From Bacillus salipaludis (GTDB lineage Bacteria; Bacillota; Bacilli; Bacillales_B; DSM-18226), in assembly GCF_004358205.1 (NCBI RefSeq), contig NZ_SMYO01000003.1:310001-374000 (forward strand): DNA of 64,000 nt. Direction: 5' to 3'. The notes below the pieces were generated by a model. That model saw only the letters and a list, made by a program, of their open reading frames with translations. It searched no databases and was not told the DNA's origin. The first letter of the stretch is position 1; the number at the start of each line of letters is the position of its first letter. Both the position numbers and the translations under genes were made by a program. This document shows, in pieces, positions 16,743 to 24,805 of the stretch.

Positions 16743-16914
16743 CTTCCCTCCCCCTTCATTAAGCAAAACTCCTCTTATCTATAATTTTCTTTCGTTTTCT
16801 CCTTTATTCACTTTTTGAGAAGAAATTTATTTCCATTCTTTTAAATTCAACTATACCGAGAGATGGGATTGTACATATATTGATAATATGAAGAAAAAGG
16901 GAGGCAATATCATT

Positions 16915-17685
16915 TTGAATCGTATTTTTCCGGTTCGCTACTTAGGAAAGTTCAAGGAGGGTTTTTCAAAGCCTCAACTATTTGAAATGAATGACGGAAA
17001 TACTTATCTTGTAAAATTTAAAGACAATCCCCAAGGAACAAGGGTCCTCGTGAATGATTGGGTGGTGGGGAAACTTGCACAGTTATTAGGACTGCCTGTA
17101 GCATCTTTTGAGGTGGCTTATTTCTCCAAATCTGATTTTAAAAAGTTCCCTGTTCTTTACCGGTATGGGTTTACACCTGGACATCAATTTGCCAGTCTTT
17201 TGCTTAAAGATTGTACGGGCCTTTGGGAGCCTCGAATTAATGAAGAAATTGTCAATCGCGATGCATTGCCGGGTATTATTGTATTCGACTATTGGGTGAA
17301 TAACAATGATCGGGATACGGGAAATGTTCTGTTAGAAAGGCTTTCTGACAACAAATGCTATCTTCATTTAATTGATCACGGTTTATGTTTTCCAGGATAT
17401 GCACTTTCAAAAGATATGTTGAAAAAAGTCCCCATGAATTTACTAAAACAGCCTGTTCATACATGGGGTGTTACTCAAATAGACGACCCCAAATCACTTA
17501 TGCAATTTACAGAAAAAGTCCTTGCACTTCCTTCTGAGCAAATCTTATCGGTCATCAACACCATACCTGACGATTGGGATGTATCTTCTTCGGAAAAGAA
17601 AGCAATGTACCAATATCTCCTCTCTGCAAAAAAGGCACTGCCTATTTTAATATTAAAATTCATCAAAAAATATTTCCGTGATTAA
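16915..17685 (+). CDS. HipA-like kinase-domain protein
   Basis: 256-residue protein resembling the HipA-like kinase domain (HipA_2) found as a stand-alone gene in Bacillus. Visible are a glycine/Lys region TYLVKFKDNPQGTRVLVNDW like the nucleotide-binding N-lobe, then the catalytic-loop-like DYWVNNNDRDTGNVLLE (Asn-Asn-x-Asp-Arg) and LIDHGLCF, where the Asp would bind metal. No HipB antitoxin neighbours it, so it is not an ordinary hipBA toxin system. The TTG at 16915 follows AAGGGAGG; the ATG upstream would contain that site. Function and substrate unknown. Confidence 0.75.
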   Translation: MNRIFPVRYLGKFKEGFSKPQLFEMNDGNTYLVKFKDNPQGTRVLVNDWVVGKLAQLLGLPVASFEVAYFSKSDFKKFPVLYRYGFTPGHQFASLLLKDCTGLWEPRINEEIVNRDALPGIIVFDYWVNNNDRDTGNVLLERLSDNKCYLHLIDHGLCFPGYALSKDMLKKVPMNLLKQPVHTWGVTQIDDPKSLMQFTEKVLALPSEQILSVINTIPDDWDVSSSEKKAMYQYLLSAKKALPILILKFIKKYFRD

Positions 17686-17712
17686 TGAATCAGGTTGATT
17701 GAAATATTCAAA

Positions 17713-17750
17713 AGAAGTACAGTTCAAGTGAATTGTACTTCTCTTTTTTT
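17713..17750. terminator. Bidirectional terminator
   Basis: AGAAGTACAGTTCA / TGAATTGTACTTCT inverted repeat (one bulge) with T7 on the plus strand, between the convergent HipA-like and pssA genes. Confidence 0.9.
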
Positions 17751-17755
17751 GAATT

Positions 17756-18457
17756 TTATTTTTTTGGACCGCTTCGCTTAATCCTAACTAATTGATAACT
17801 TATAAAAGCTACATAAAGCGGAATGGCTACGTATATGAAGTAAGGAAAACGATGCTGCTCTTTCTTAAAGACAATATAAATAGCATAACCAAGGAATAAG
17901 GTGATAATAATTCCATATTTCGGCAAAGGAATATCCTTTAGGCTTGGGATTTTAATGGTGCTGACCATTAAATAACAAATGACAAAAAAGGCAATCGGCA
18001 GAATAATCGCTGGCATTTTGCCGTGAAATAAGGTTAAAAGCGTTAGTAGTCCCCCACCTGCTGTAATGGGGACACCCGTAAAATAATGTAGTGATGATTT
18101 GACCGCATTAATATTGAATCGCGCCAATCGGTATGCACCAAATAACGGGAATAATCCTGAAATCGCCATCCCAAATATACCAAAATCAGAAAAATAGGAA
18201 TAATAGGCCATCATCGCCGGCGCAACACCAAAGGTTACAATATCGGCAAGTGAGTCTAATTCCTTTCCAAGGTCACTTTCGACATTCAACATCCGGGCAA
18301 TACGCCCATCCATACTATCGAGCATCATTCCAATCAGAATCAAAATTGCCGCATTTTTATAATCCCCAAGCGCCGAATACATGACAGATAAAAATCCAAA
18401 AAATAAATTTAAAAGCGTAAAAAGGTTAGGAATACTGTTTCTTATAATATGTATCAC
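17756..18457 (-). CDS. pssA: CDP-diacylglycerol-serine O-phosphatidyltransferase
   Basis: Makes phosphatidylserine, the precursor of phosphatidylethanolamine. 233 residues with DSMDGRIARML and GKELDSLADIV forming the CDP-alcohol phosphotransferase motif, near the N-terminus as usual, then several membrane helices. The C-terminal extension after residue 170 is absent from the neighbouring short paralogue. It lies 21 bp after a PAP2 phosphatase gene at the end of the minus-strand glycosylation/lipid gene run. Which of the two paralogues makes phosphatidylserine is an inference from length. Confidence 0.9.
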   Translation of the reverse strand: MIHIIRNSIPNLFTLLNLFFGFLSVMYSALGDYKNAAILILIGMMLDSMDGRIARMLNVESDLGKELDSLADIVTFGVAPAMMAYYSYFSDFGIFGMAISGLFPLFGAYRLARFNINAVKSSLHYFTGVPITAGGGLLTLLTLFHGKMPAIILPIAFFVICYLMVSTIKIPSLKDIPLPKYGIIITLFLGYAIYIVFKKEQHRFPYFIYVAIPLYVAFISYQLVRIKRSGPKK

Positions 18458-18478
18458 TCCAATTTTTTCAAAAACCTC

Positions 18479-19141
18479 TCACTCATTATATCCCTGCTTC
18501 CTATTATACCGTTTTTCTTTATAAAATTGAAAAACCCAAATAGCAGCAGTCAGCCAAAAAATGCTTGCAAAATATCCCCCAATAATATCACTTGGATAAT
18601 GTACCCCTAGATAAATCCGGCTTATACCAATGGCAAGAATCATAAAGCAACTAACAATAATTAAAATGGTTCTCCCAATCCTGGTTGAAATATGGCGCCA
18701 AAGTAAGAAGGCAATCACACCGTAAAAAGCAAAAGCACTCATAGCATGACCGCTAGGAAAACTATAACCGCTGATCTCAATCAGACGGTGTAAATTAGGA
18801 CGTGCCCGCTGAAAAAAATGCTTTAAAACACCATTTAAAATTCCTGCACCAGCTATGACACTTACAAATAAGATCAATTCCAAGCGATGATGCAGTACCT
18901 TGTAGAGAAAAATCAAAAGGGCAAGAGAAAGAATGATAACAACCTGTGTGGAACCAATAAAGGTAAACAATTTCATTACCTTTGTAAGACCGGGCGTTTC
19001 GAGTCCTTGAACCGCCGAAATAACAGTACTGTCAAAATGCCCTATTTTTTCATCACTAATAAGTATGGAAATCATCCCAAAACCAATTACACTCACCAAG
19101 CTAATAATAAAGGCAATAAATAAATATTTTTTTATATTCAT
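18479..19141 (-). CDS. PAP2-family membrane phosphatase
   Basis: Polytopic lipid or undecaprenyl-pyrophosphate phosphatase, 220 residues. The three acid-phosphatase signatures are present: KHFFQRARP, YSFPSGHAMSAF and SRIYLGVHYPSDI (catalytic His). The start at 19141 has AAAGGAG seven bases ahead; an upstream ATG adds a hydrophilic leader without a ribosome site. It lies between gtrA and pssA, so it may recycle the polyprenyl carrier used by the glycosyltransferase upstream or act on phosphatidate or phosphatidylglycerol phosphate. Confidence 0.9.
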   Translation of the reverse strand: MNIKKYLFIAFIISLVSVIGFGMISILISDEKIGHFDSTVISAVQGLETPGLTKVMKLFTFIGSTQVVIILSLALLIFLYKVLHHRLELILFVSVIAGAGILNGVLKHFFQRARPNLHRLIEISGYSFPSGHAMSAFAFYGVIAFLLWRHISTRIGRTILIIVSCFMILAIGISRIYLGVHYPSDIIGGYFASIFWLTAAIWVFQFYKEKRYNRKQGYNE

Positions 19142-19163
19142 GAGCTTACTCCTTTTATGATAG

Positions 19164-19188
19164 AAAAAAGAGGTCCGGTCAGAACCTC
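19164..19188 (-). terminator. Weak hairpin between gtrA and the PAP2 gene
   Basis: Minus strand GAGGT...ACCTC with a T6 run, in the 67-bp gap inside an otherwise tight gene run. The stem is short; it may attenuate rather than end transcription. Confidence 0.4.
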
Positions 19189-19208
19189 CTGGTTTTTCTA
19201 CGTTTATC

Positions 19209-19634
19209 TCATGATTTTGTTTCAACTAAAACATCCTTTTTTGAAAAAACAAACAATTTTTGCCCTAAATAATTAAGCACGGTATAAAGTCCAGTACCGA
19301 CAAGGACCGCCAAATCGGTTCTTATTTTTTCAGTAAAGAATTGATTTGAAAGTAGGATGGCTGAAACTAAATTTTTTCCTAAATCATAAGAAATAAAATA
19401 ACAGCACAAAATGACCACAATAAAACGGATGGCAGTTTTTGAAACAGCATTCTGACTTTTAAATGTAAAGCTTCTATTTAAAAAGAAGCTTACAATCGCT
19501 CCAATGGAATTACCGATGAAGGTTGAGATCCAGTATGAAAAGTGGAACGCATGTAAAAGAAGATACATGACCGATAACCCAACAATCGTATTCAAAATCC
19601 CTACCATGACAAAACGAATAAAAGTATATTTCAT
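19209..19634 (-). CDS. GtrA-family membrane protein
   Basis: 141-residue four-helix protein of the GtrA/PF04138 family, thought to flip polyprenyl-phosphate-linked sugars across the membrane. RFVMVGILNTIVG and GAIVSFFLNRSFTFKS are the typical signatures. It starts 8 bp after the glycosyltransferase gene, so the two are surely cotranscribed and act in sequence. The closing NYLGQKLFVF segment is also family-typical. Confidence 0.92.
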   Translation of the reverse strand: MKYTFIRFVMVGILNTIVGLSVMYLLLHAFHFSYWISTFIGNSIGAIVSFFLNRSFTFKSQNAVSKTAIRFIVVILCCYFISYDLGKNLVSAILLSNQFFTEKIRTDLAVLVGTGLYTVLNYLGQKLFVFSKKDVLVETKS

Positions 19635-19642
19635 ACCTGCTC

Positions 19643-20635
19643 CTAATGACCAATTGCCTCTTTTATTTGCTGATTTGTTTGACTAACGGAAAAGCTGTCT
19701 CTTTCAATCGCATATCTTGGACGTTTCTTCACTTCAAAATATATTTTGCCAATATATTCACCAATAATACCTAACCCCAATAGCTGCAACCCTCCAACAA
19801 ACCAAATGGAAATGACTAGTGATGTCCAGCCTGAAACAGTATGTCCTAATAGGTCTTGAATTAGTGCATAGACTCCGGCAAGAATACTAATAAACATCGC
19901 CAAGAAACCAATAAAGGTTACAAAGCGGATTGGGGCTACACTAAAGGAAGAGATTCCATCGAATGCAAAGGCAAGCATTTTTTTTAACGGGTATTTTGAT
20001 TCTCCCGCAAACCTCTCCTTACGATCATAATATACCTTTGCAGATGAGAATCCCACAAGTGGGACCAAGCCGCGCAAAAAAAGGTTCGTCTCTTTGAATT
20101 TAAATAATTCCTCAAGTGCCCGTTTACTCATAAGCCGAAAATCCGCATGATTAGGAACTAATTTTATCCCAATTCTCTCCATAAAACGATAGAACCCGAC
20201 AGCAGTGGTTCTTTTAAAAAAGGTATCTGTTTTCCGGCTTTCTCTCACTCCATAAACAATATCATACCCTTCCCAATACTTTTCAAGAAATGCTTGGATT
20301 ACGCTAATATCATCCTGTAAATCAGCATCAATGGATATGACACAATCCGATTTCTTCGCTGCCGTTTCAAGACCCGCCATTAATGCATTTTGATGTCCGA
20401 CATTTTTAGCAAGCTTTAAACCTTTAACAAAAGAATTATGTCCACTCTCACTCTCTATTAACTCCCATGTCCTGTCCTTGCTGCCATCATCCACAAACAA
20501 TAATTTACTTTCCCTTGAAATAAGCGAGTCAGCGATTAACATTTCCAATACATGTGATAATTGGGTAGATGTTTCCATAAAGACATCTTCTTCATTATAA
20601 CAAGGTACAACGATGGTTAATACCGGTTTATTCAT
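19643..20635 (-). CDS. Polyprenyl-phosphate glycosyltransferase, family 2 (GtrB/CsbB/YkoT-like)
   Basis: 330-residue membrane-bound GT2 enzyme that loads a sugar from a nucleotide sugar onto undecaprenyl phosphate on the cytoplasmic side. Signatures: LTIVVPCYNEE at the N-terminus, FVDDGSKDRT, the DXD-type SIDADLQDD, and HADFRLMSKRAL, followed by two C-terminal transmembrane helices (about 230-300). Followed by gtrA and preceded 21 bp by the YkoS-like gene, which reproduces the three-component transmembrane glycosylation layout. The sugar is unknown. Confidence 0.93.
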   Translation of the reverse strand: MNKPVLTIVVPCYNEEDVFMETSTQLSHVLEMLIADSLISRESKLLFVDDGSKDRTWELIESESGHNSFVKGLKLAKNVGHQNALMAGLETAAKKSDCVISIDADLQDDISVIQAFLEKYWEGYDIVYGVRESRKTDTFFKRTTAVGFYRFMERIGIKLVPNHADFRLMSKRALEELFKFKETNLFLRGLVPLVGFSSAKVYYDRKERFAGESKYPLKKMLAFAFDGISSFSVAPIRFVTFIGFLAMFISILAGVYALIQDLLGHTVSGWTSLVISIWFVGGLQLLGLGIIGEYIGKIYFEVKKRPRYAIERDSFSVSQTNQQIKEAIGH

Positions 20636-20656
20636 GTTAAGACTCCTTAAACCACA

Positions 20657-22345
20657 TTATTTTACTTCATAAAGATAAATTTTCCAAGCAGAACTCTTTT
20701 GGTTAAATGCCTTTTTAAATTCCAGCTGGTTTTCTTTGGCGTTTAGAATTGGAACAGCCGAGAAAATATATTTTCCTCCCATCATTTTCAATACCTTCGT
20801 ATTAAGCTGCAGATGATGGATTTCGACTTTTGAATCCTTTGTAAAATCGTACTTCTTTCCTAATTCAGAAACAAAAATATAACATCTCCCGCCCCAATGG
20901 TCGAAATAGGATTTTAAAGTGGGACTCTTATCCAATTCTTTTGCAATTATTTTGCGGAACTGATGCTTGTACGCTAGTGGATAAAAATTATTATAAGTAT
21001 CCAGCGTATAAAAACCATTGTATTGAGCGATAGCAGGATGAATTCCGATACTGACAACACGATAGCTATTTTGCGGCTTACCAATGTACTTTTTAATATC
21101 GGAAAATTGAGTAGTTGCATAAAATTGTTTAAAGGTCGGTGTTCCTGCCACACGATAATAGATTTCATTATTTGCCCCAAAAAGCACTAGGAGCTGCGCT
21201 GCCAGACATAATTTTACCAATAGTTTCCAACGATTACCCCTCCTCCATAGAATATAGGCACCGACGGCAAACATCAGGTATATAATCAATGGCCTTAAAA
21301 AATGAAATCTAGAAAAATTAAAGGTATTTAAAAAAGACACTCTTTCTTTTAACGGTATCCATCCTTTGTAAAACCAAAAAGCATACCAAACAGATAGTAT
21401 AAAATTCAAAAGAAATAGGTAAAGAAACCGTTTTTCGATATGACCTTTCTGTCGATTCTTTATGACCCAAATCACAAGGAAGGATAGCGGAACAATCACA
21501 AATGTATGCAGGGTCATTACATGGGTGTGTCCAAGAAAATAATTTTTGAAAATTAAACGAATCGTACTCCAGAAACCATTGGTTGATTCAAAAAATTCAT
21601 TCCGATTTGTCGGGGCCTCAGGAAACACTAAAGAATAAACAAGGCGGTACTCGATTATTAAATAGATTAGTGTCATGGCAAAAATGCTGCCAAAGAAGAC
21701 CCAGTTTACTTCTTTCTTAACCACTAAATCCCGGAGCCAGAGCAACCCAATCGCTGTAAGAAAAAAGAAAAATCCAAGCACAAAACTTGAATAAAAAGGA
21801 AGCAGAATGAGCGTAAGCCACTCCTTCCAAGAGTACCTTCCTTCTCTTATATTTAAGAAAGCCCAAAGTGCAAGTGGCATACCGAGAGTGCTCAGCATTC
21901 CCGAAGGCCAAAATGGCGTAAGTGCAAATGCCAGCGAAACATAGATACGGATTAAATAAGACTCCTCCGTCTTAACAAAATGTCTTTTTAATAAAAGGTA
22001 CATACCCAAAAATGCAAAAATCCTTGTAATTGCCTGACTGATTGAAAAGGCAAGCATCGACGGAAACAAATTATGCAGCCACTGGATCCCACTGAATTCT
22101 GTCCCAAATGCATTTCTTGGTAATCCATTAATGATTTGCGGGATAACCGAGTTTATTCCGCCAAACAGTTGTCCACTATCATTAAGCACTTTATACCAAG
22201 AAATATTCGAATCCAAATTATCATGAACCCGGATATGTGAATTTTCACCTAGAATAAATAATGGTGATAAATAAAGGGCTAATAAAAAGGCTGCAAAATA
22301 TAAATGCTGTTTTTCTTTACTCAAATTTGTCCAGAATATCTTCAT
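20657..22345 (-). CDS. ykoS: YkoS-like polytopic membrane protein (putative GT-C glycosyltransferase)
   Basis: 562-residue protein with about 12 hydrophobic helices and a C-terminal soluble part (about 410-562), resembling B. subtilis YkoS (DUF6044), which also neighbours a GT2 enzyme. The first external loop has RVHDNLDSNISWYK, an Asp-bearing loop in the position where GT-C transferases keep their catalytic acid. I infer it moves the sugar from the polyprenyl carrier to an envelope acceptor such as teichoic acid. The ATG at 22345 is preceded by GGTGGGA; an upstream ATG has no ribosome site. Confidence 0.8.
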   Translation of the reverse strand: MKIFWTNLSKEKQHLYFAAFLLALYLSPLFILGENSHIRVHDNLDSNISWYKVLNDSGQLFGGINSVIPQIINGLPRNAFGTEFSGIQWLHNLFPSMLAFSISQAITRIFAFLGMYLLLKRHFVKTEESYLIRIYVSLAFALTPFWPSGMLSTLGMPLALWAFLNIREGRYSWKEWLTLILLPFYSSFVLGFFFFLTAIGLLWLRDLVVKKEVNWVFFGSIFAMTLIYLIIEYRLVYSLVFPEAPTNRNEFFESTNGFWSTIRLIFKNYFLGHTHVMTLHTFVIVPLSFLVIWVIKNRQKGHIEKRFLYLFLLNFILSVWYAFWFYKGWIPLKERVSFLNTFNFSRFHFLRPLIIYLMFAVGAYILWRRGNRWKLLVKLCLAAQLLVLFGANNEIYYRVAGTPTFKQFYATTQFSDIKKYIGKPQNSYRVVSIGIHPAIAQYNGFYTLDTYNNFYPLAYKHQFRKIIAKELDKSPTLKSYFDHWGGRCYIFVSELGKKYDFTKDSKVEIHHLQLNTKVLKMMGGKYIFSAVPILNAKENQLEFKKAFNQKSSAWKIYLYEVK

Positions 22346-22406
22346 TTTCCCACCGATTCTTAAATCATATTGTTCTATTCCCTTTTTACTTTCCAATTAT
22401 CTCGAA

Positions 22407-23012
22407 CTATTTTTCATTTTTTATAAGAGTAGTATTGAAAATCTTGCTTTCAAGTTTTTCATAAACATTGATAAGAACACCAATAAACTGATTAAATTTC
22501 CCCCATCTTACTGTTAGTAGATAAACTACAACTGCAGTTACTATTCCAATTACCATACCGGCGATGACATCTAATGGATAATGAACACCTGTCCAAATGC
22601 GAGAAATTCCAATTCCTGCAGCTAAAATCAACCAAATCCAGCCATCGCGCTTTTTCCATAGCCAAATAGTCATGGCAATCACAAATGCTGCGGTCGCATG
22701 GTCACTTGGAAAAGAAGCATTCTTTGCGTGTGAGATCAGCATAATTACATGATGGGAGACAAATGGACGGGAACGATAATAAAAGTCTCCAATAATCATG
22801 TTTGTTGCTAATGCAAGACAAGCTGCAATACAGGCAGTTGCAACCATTTTCCGATTTTGCTCTTTATGAAAAAACCAATAAAATAGAATACCTGCAAAAA
22901 ATAAATACTCTGCTTTATCAGCTAAAAATACCATGAATGGATTCATAAAATGGTCCGTAATGGCTAAATGATTAACCCATTGAAATGCTGTATAATCTAA
23001 GTGTGTTAACAT
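22407..23012 (-). CDS. bcrC: PAP2-family undecaprenyl-diphosphatase, BcrC-like
   Basis: 201-residue membrane phosphatase that recycles undecaprenyl pyrophosphate for cell-wall synthesis and in Bacillus gives bacitracin tolerance. Motifs: FYYRSRPFVSHH, ASFPSDHATAAF and SRIWTGVHYPLDV, the second with S-D-H as in BcrC. The N-terminal F-x-W-V-N-H-L and FLADKAEY segments are also BcrC-like. First gene of the minus-strand run that continues with the glycosylation genes 61 bp later. The symbol is by similarity. Confidence 0.88.
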   Translation of the reverse strand: MLTHLDYTAFQWVNHLAITDHFMNPFMVFLADKAEYLFFAGILFYWFFHKEQNRKMVATACIAACLALATNMIIGDFYYRSRPFVSHHVIMLISHAKNASFPSDHATAAFVIAMTIWLWKKRDGWIWLILAAGIGISRIWTGVHYPLDVIAGMVIGIVTAVVVYLLTVRWGKFNQFIGVLINVYEKLESKIFNTTLIKNEK

Positions 23013-23207
23013 TCTTCCTCCACCTTTATCTCACTCTTTTAAAATATTCCTAGTAAAAAACATTTTTACCCACACATGATTAGAATAGACCTCCAGCATA
23101 AATTTTGTATGAATCGAGTATTAAATATTTATTAAATTCGATTGTAAAAGAGGGTTTACCCATTAAAAAATTGAAATGATAAAAGAAATGGAGGGTGAGA
23201 TGAATTT

Positions 23208-23633
23208 ATGTCGTGGCTTATTTTTGCCCTATTATCTGCTGTATCTGCTGCCTTTGTTTCAATTTTCGGAAAAATAGGATTGCAAAATATTGATGCAAAT
23301 ACGGCTACCGCCATTCGAGCGATTGTGATGGCATTCTTTTTAATGGGGGTTGTTGTGTTTGAGGGGAATCTCAATAAAATCCCTGGTATTTTACATGATA
23401 AAAAGGCTATTTTATTTATCACTTTGAGTGGTATCGCAGGTGCTGCTTCGTGGTTGTTCTATTTTTTCGCCTTAAAATTAGGCAAGGTTTCTCAGGTGGC
23501 TCCTGTAGATAAATTAAGTGTGGTTATTGCAACATTGCTGGCCATTTTCCTTTTTGGGGAGAAGCTTAGCTTGGTGAATGGAATGGGAGTAGTATTAATT
23601 GCGATAGGAGTGATTTTGACGGCATTTCATTAA
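23208..23633 (+). CDS. Half-size EamA (DMT) membrane protein
   Basis: 141 residues, about five hydrophobic helices: a single EamA repeat, roughly half the usual ten-helix transporter. It keeps IFALLSAVSAAFVSIFGKIG and APVDKLSVVIATLLAIFLFG, the start and end of one repeat, and has its own ribosome site (GGAGGGTGAG) and a terminator, so it is a genuine small form that probably dimerises, not a fragment. Substrate unknown. Confidence 0.88.
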   Translation: MSWLIFALLSAVSAAFVSIFGKIGLQNIDANTATAIRAIVMAFFLMGVVVFEGNLNKIPGILHDKKAILFITLSGIAGAASWLFYFFALKLGKVSQVAPVDKLSVVIATLLAIFLFGEKLSLVNGMGVVLIAIGVILTAFH

Positions 23634-23638
23634 AATGA

Positions 23639-23676
23639 AAAAGTAAAGGCAAATATAATATGCCTTTACTTTTTTA
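23639..23676. terminator. Bidirectional terminator
   Basis: AAGTAAAGGCA / TGCCTTTACTT stem, 9-base loop, T6 on the plus strand and an A/T flank on the other, between the convergent EamA and TerC genes. Confidence 0.9.
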
Positions 23677-23684
23677 AGTGTATA

Positions 23685-24452
23685 TTATGAAGCTTTCGAT
23701 TCTTTTTTCGCTGATTCCCTTGAAAGAAACCATCCTCCTGCAGCAATCCCAACTAAGACGAGATAAAAGCTCATTTTCCACTCGGTTGAATGAGCAAATT
23801 CTTCATTTAAAATCGCAAGTGCTGGATGTGAAAGTGTATAGACAACAAGCTTTACCCCTACCCAACCGACAATCATAAAGGCCGCCATTTCTAGACCAGG
23901 GCGTTTCTCCAATAACTGGACAAACTTGTTTGCGGCAAAGCGCATAATGATTAATCCCAAGAAGCCTCCTGCAAAAATCACCAAGAACTTACCCCCATCA
24001 AGACCACCTATATTTGGAAGCTTTGTTTCAGGCAGCACCACCGCCATAGCCACCGCCGCAAGAATGGAATCAACCGCAAAAGCAAGATCGGCTAATTCAA
24101 CTTTTAAAACTGTAGTCCAAAATCCACTCTTTTTTGGCTCTTTCGGCTGCTCTTCCGTTTTACTCTTCACTAACTTACGGAAAATATGATTTCCCGCCAT
24201 GAATAACAAATAGATGGCTCCTATTGCCTGTACCTGCCAAACATCCACAAGATAAGAAATGACAAATAATGAAGCAAAACGGAACATGAATGCACCTGCT
24301 AAACCATAAAATAAAGCTTTTTTTCGTTTTTCCTCCGGAAGATGTTTCACCATGATTGCCAGCACCAACGCGTTATCTGCTGCTAAAAGACCTTCCAAAG
24401 CCACTAGAACCAATAATACCCAGCCATACTCCAATAAAACTGTAAAATCCAT
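23685..24452 (-). CDS. ykoY: TerC-family manganese exporter (YkoY/MeeY-like)
   Basis: 255-residue integral membrane protein of the TerC family. ALEGLLAADNALVLAIMVKH and VELADLAFAVDSILAAVAMA carry the paired acidic residues of the transport site. B. subtilis YkoY (MeeY) has the same length and exports Mn2+, loading extracytoplasmic metalloenzymes. The yybP-ykoY aptamer immediately upstream is a Mn2+ sensor and matches this role. Monocistronic. Start with AAGGAGG upstream. Confidence 0.92.
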   Translation of the reverse strand: MDFTVLLEYGWVLLVLVALEGLLAADNALVLAIMVKHLPEEKRKKALFYGLAGAFMFRFASLFVISYLVDVWQVQAIGAIYLLFMAGNHIFRKLVKSKTEEQPKEPKKSGFWTTVLKVELADLAFAVDSILAAVAMAVVLPETKLPNIGGLDGGKFLVIFAGGFLGLIIMRFAANKFVQLLEKRPGLEMAAFMIVGWVGVKLVVYTLSHPALAILNEEFAHSTEWKMSFYLVLVGIAAGGWFLSRESAKKESKAS

Positions 24453-24540
24453 TAAACAAACCTCCTTAAATTTTTTAAATTTCTCCTTTTGCCATTTGAA
24501 TATTGCGAAAGCTCAGTATCTACAAGAATGTGAGCTATAG

Positions 24541-24576
24541 CAATAAAAATAGGCCTTTACCCGTGGGTAAAAGCCT
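24541..24576 (-). terminator. Second terminator hairpin in the ykoY leader
   Basis: Minus strand: AGGCTTTTACCC / GGGTAAAGGCCT hairpin with one G-T pair, then TATTTTTATT. It lies downstream of the first leader terminator. A further copy, AGGCCATTACC at about 24589-24599, could pair with the same 3' arm, so alternative folds are possible. Confidence 0.7.
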
Positions 24577-24605
24577 AACTTTCCCCCTGGTAATGGCCTA
24601 AAAAT

Positions 24606-24662
24606 ACAAAAAGACCTTTACCTGAGAATAAATGTTTGATCATTTACCCTAAGTAAAGGTCT
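24606..24662 (-). terminator. First terminator hairpin of the Mn2+ riboswitch
   Basis: Minus strand: GACCTTTAC ... GTAAAGGTC followed by TTTTTG. Its 5' arm is the same AGACCTTTA strand that closes the yybP-ykoY aptamer with TAAAGG, so aptamer and terminator are mutually exclusive. That gives an ON switch with Mn2+. Confidence 0.85.
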
Positions 24663-24750
24663 TGCTAACAACGTCATTGTTGCCAATAAAGCCGGAGAAA
24701 TCTGATTTCTCGAAATGACGACTTTACTGTACAGCTACTCCCCTTTAAAA
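24645..24750 (-). promoter_or_regulatory. yybP-ykoY manganese riboswitch
   Basis: Minus strand reads TAAAGGGGAGTAGC, then GTCGTCAT, CCGG, TGGCAACAATGACG and GCAAGACCTTT, the consensus blocks of the yybP-ykoY aptamer in order. The linked terminator and the TerC gene agree with Mn2+-induced export. Confidence 0.93.
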
Positions 24751-24805
24751 GGAAATATTTAATTACTATAATTATATATTTAGTGTTTCATATTTGTCAA
24801 TAAAA

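Noticed and set aside
16915..17685. HipBA toxin-antitoxin system
   Set aside because: No HipB-like helix-turn-helix gene is adjacent, and the protein has only the kinase core.
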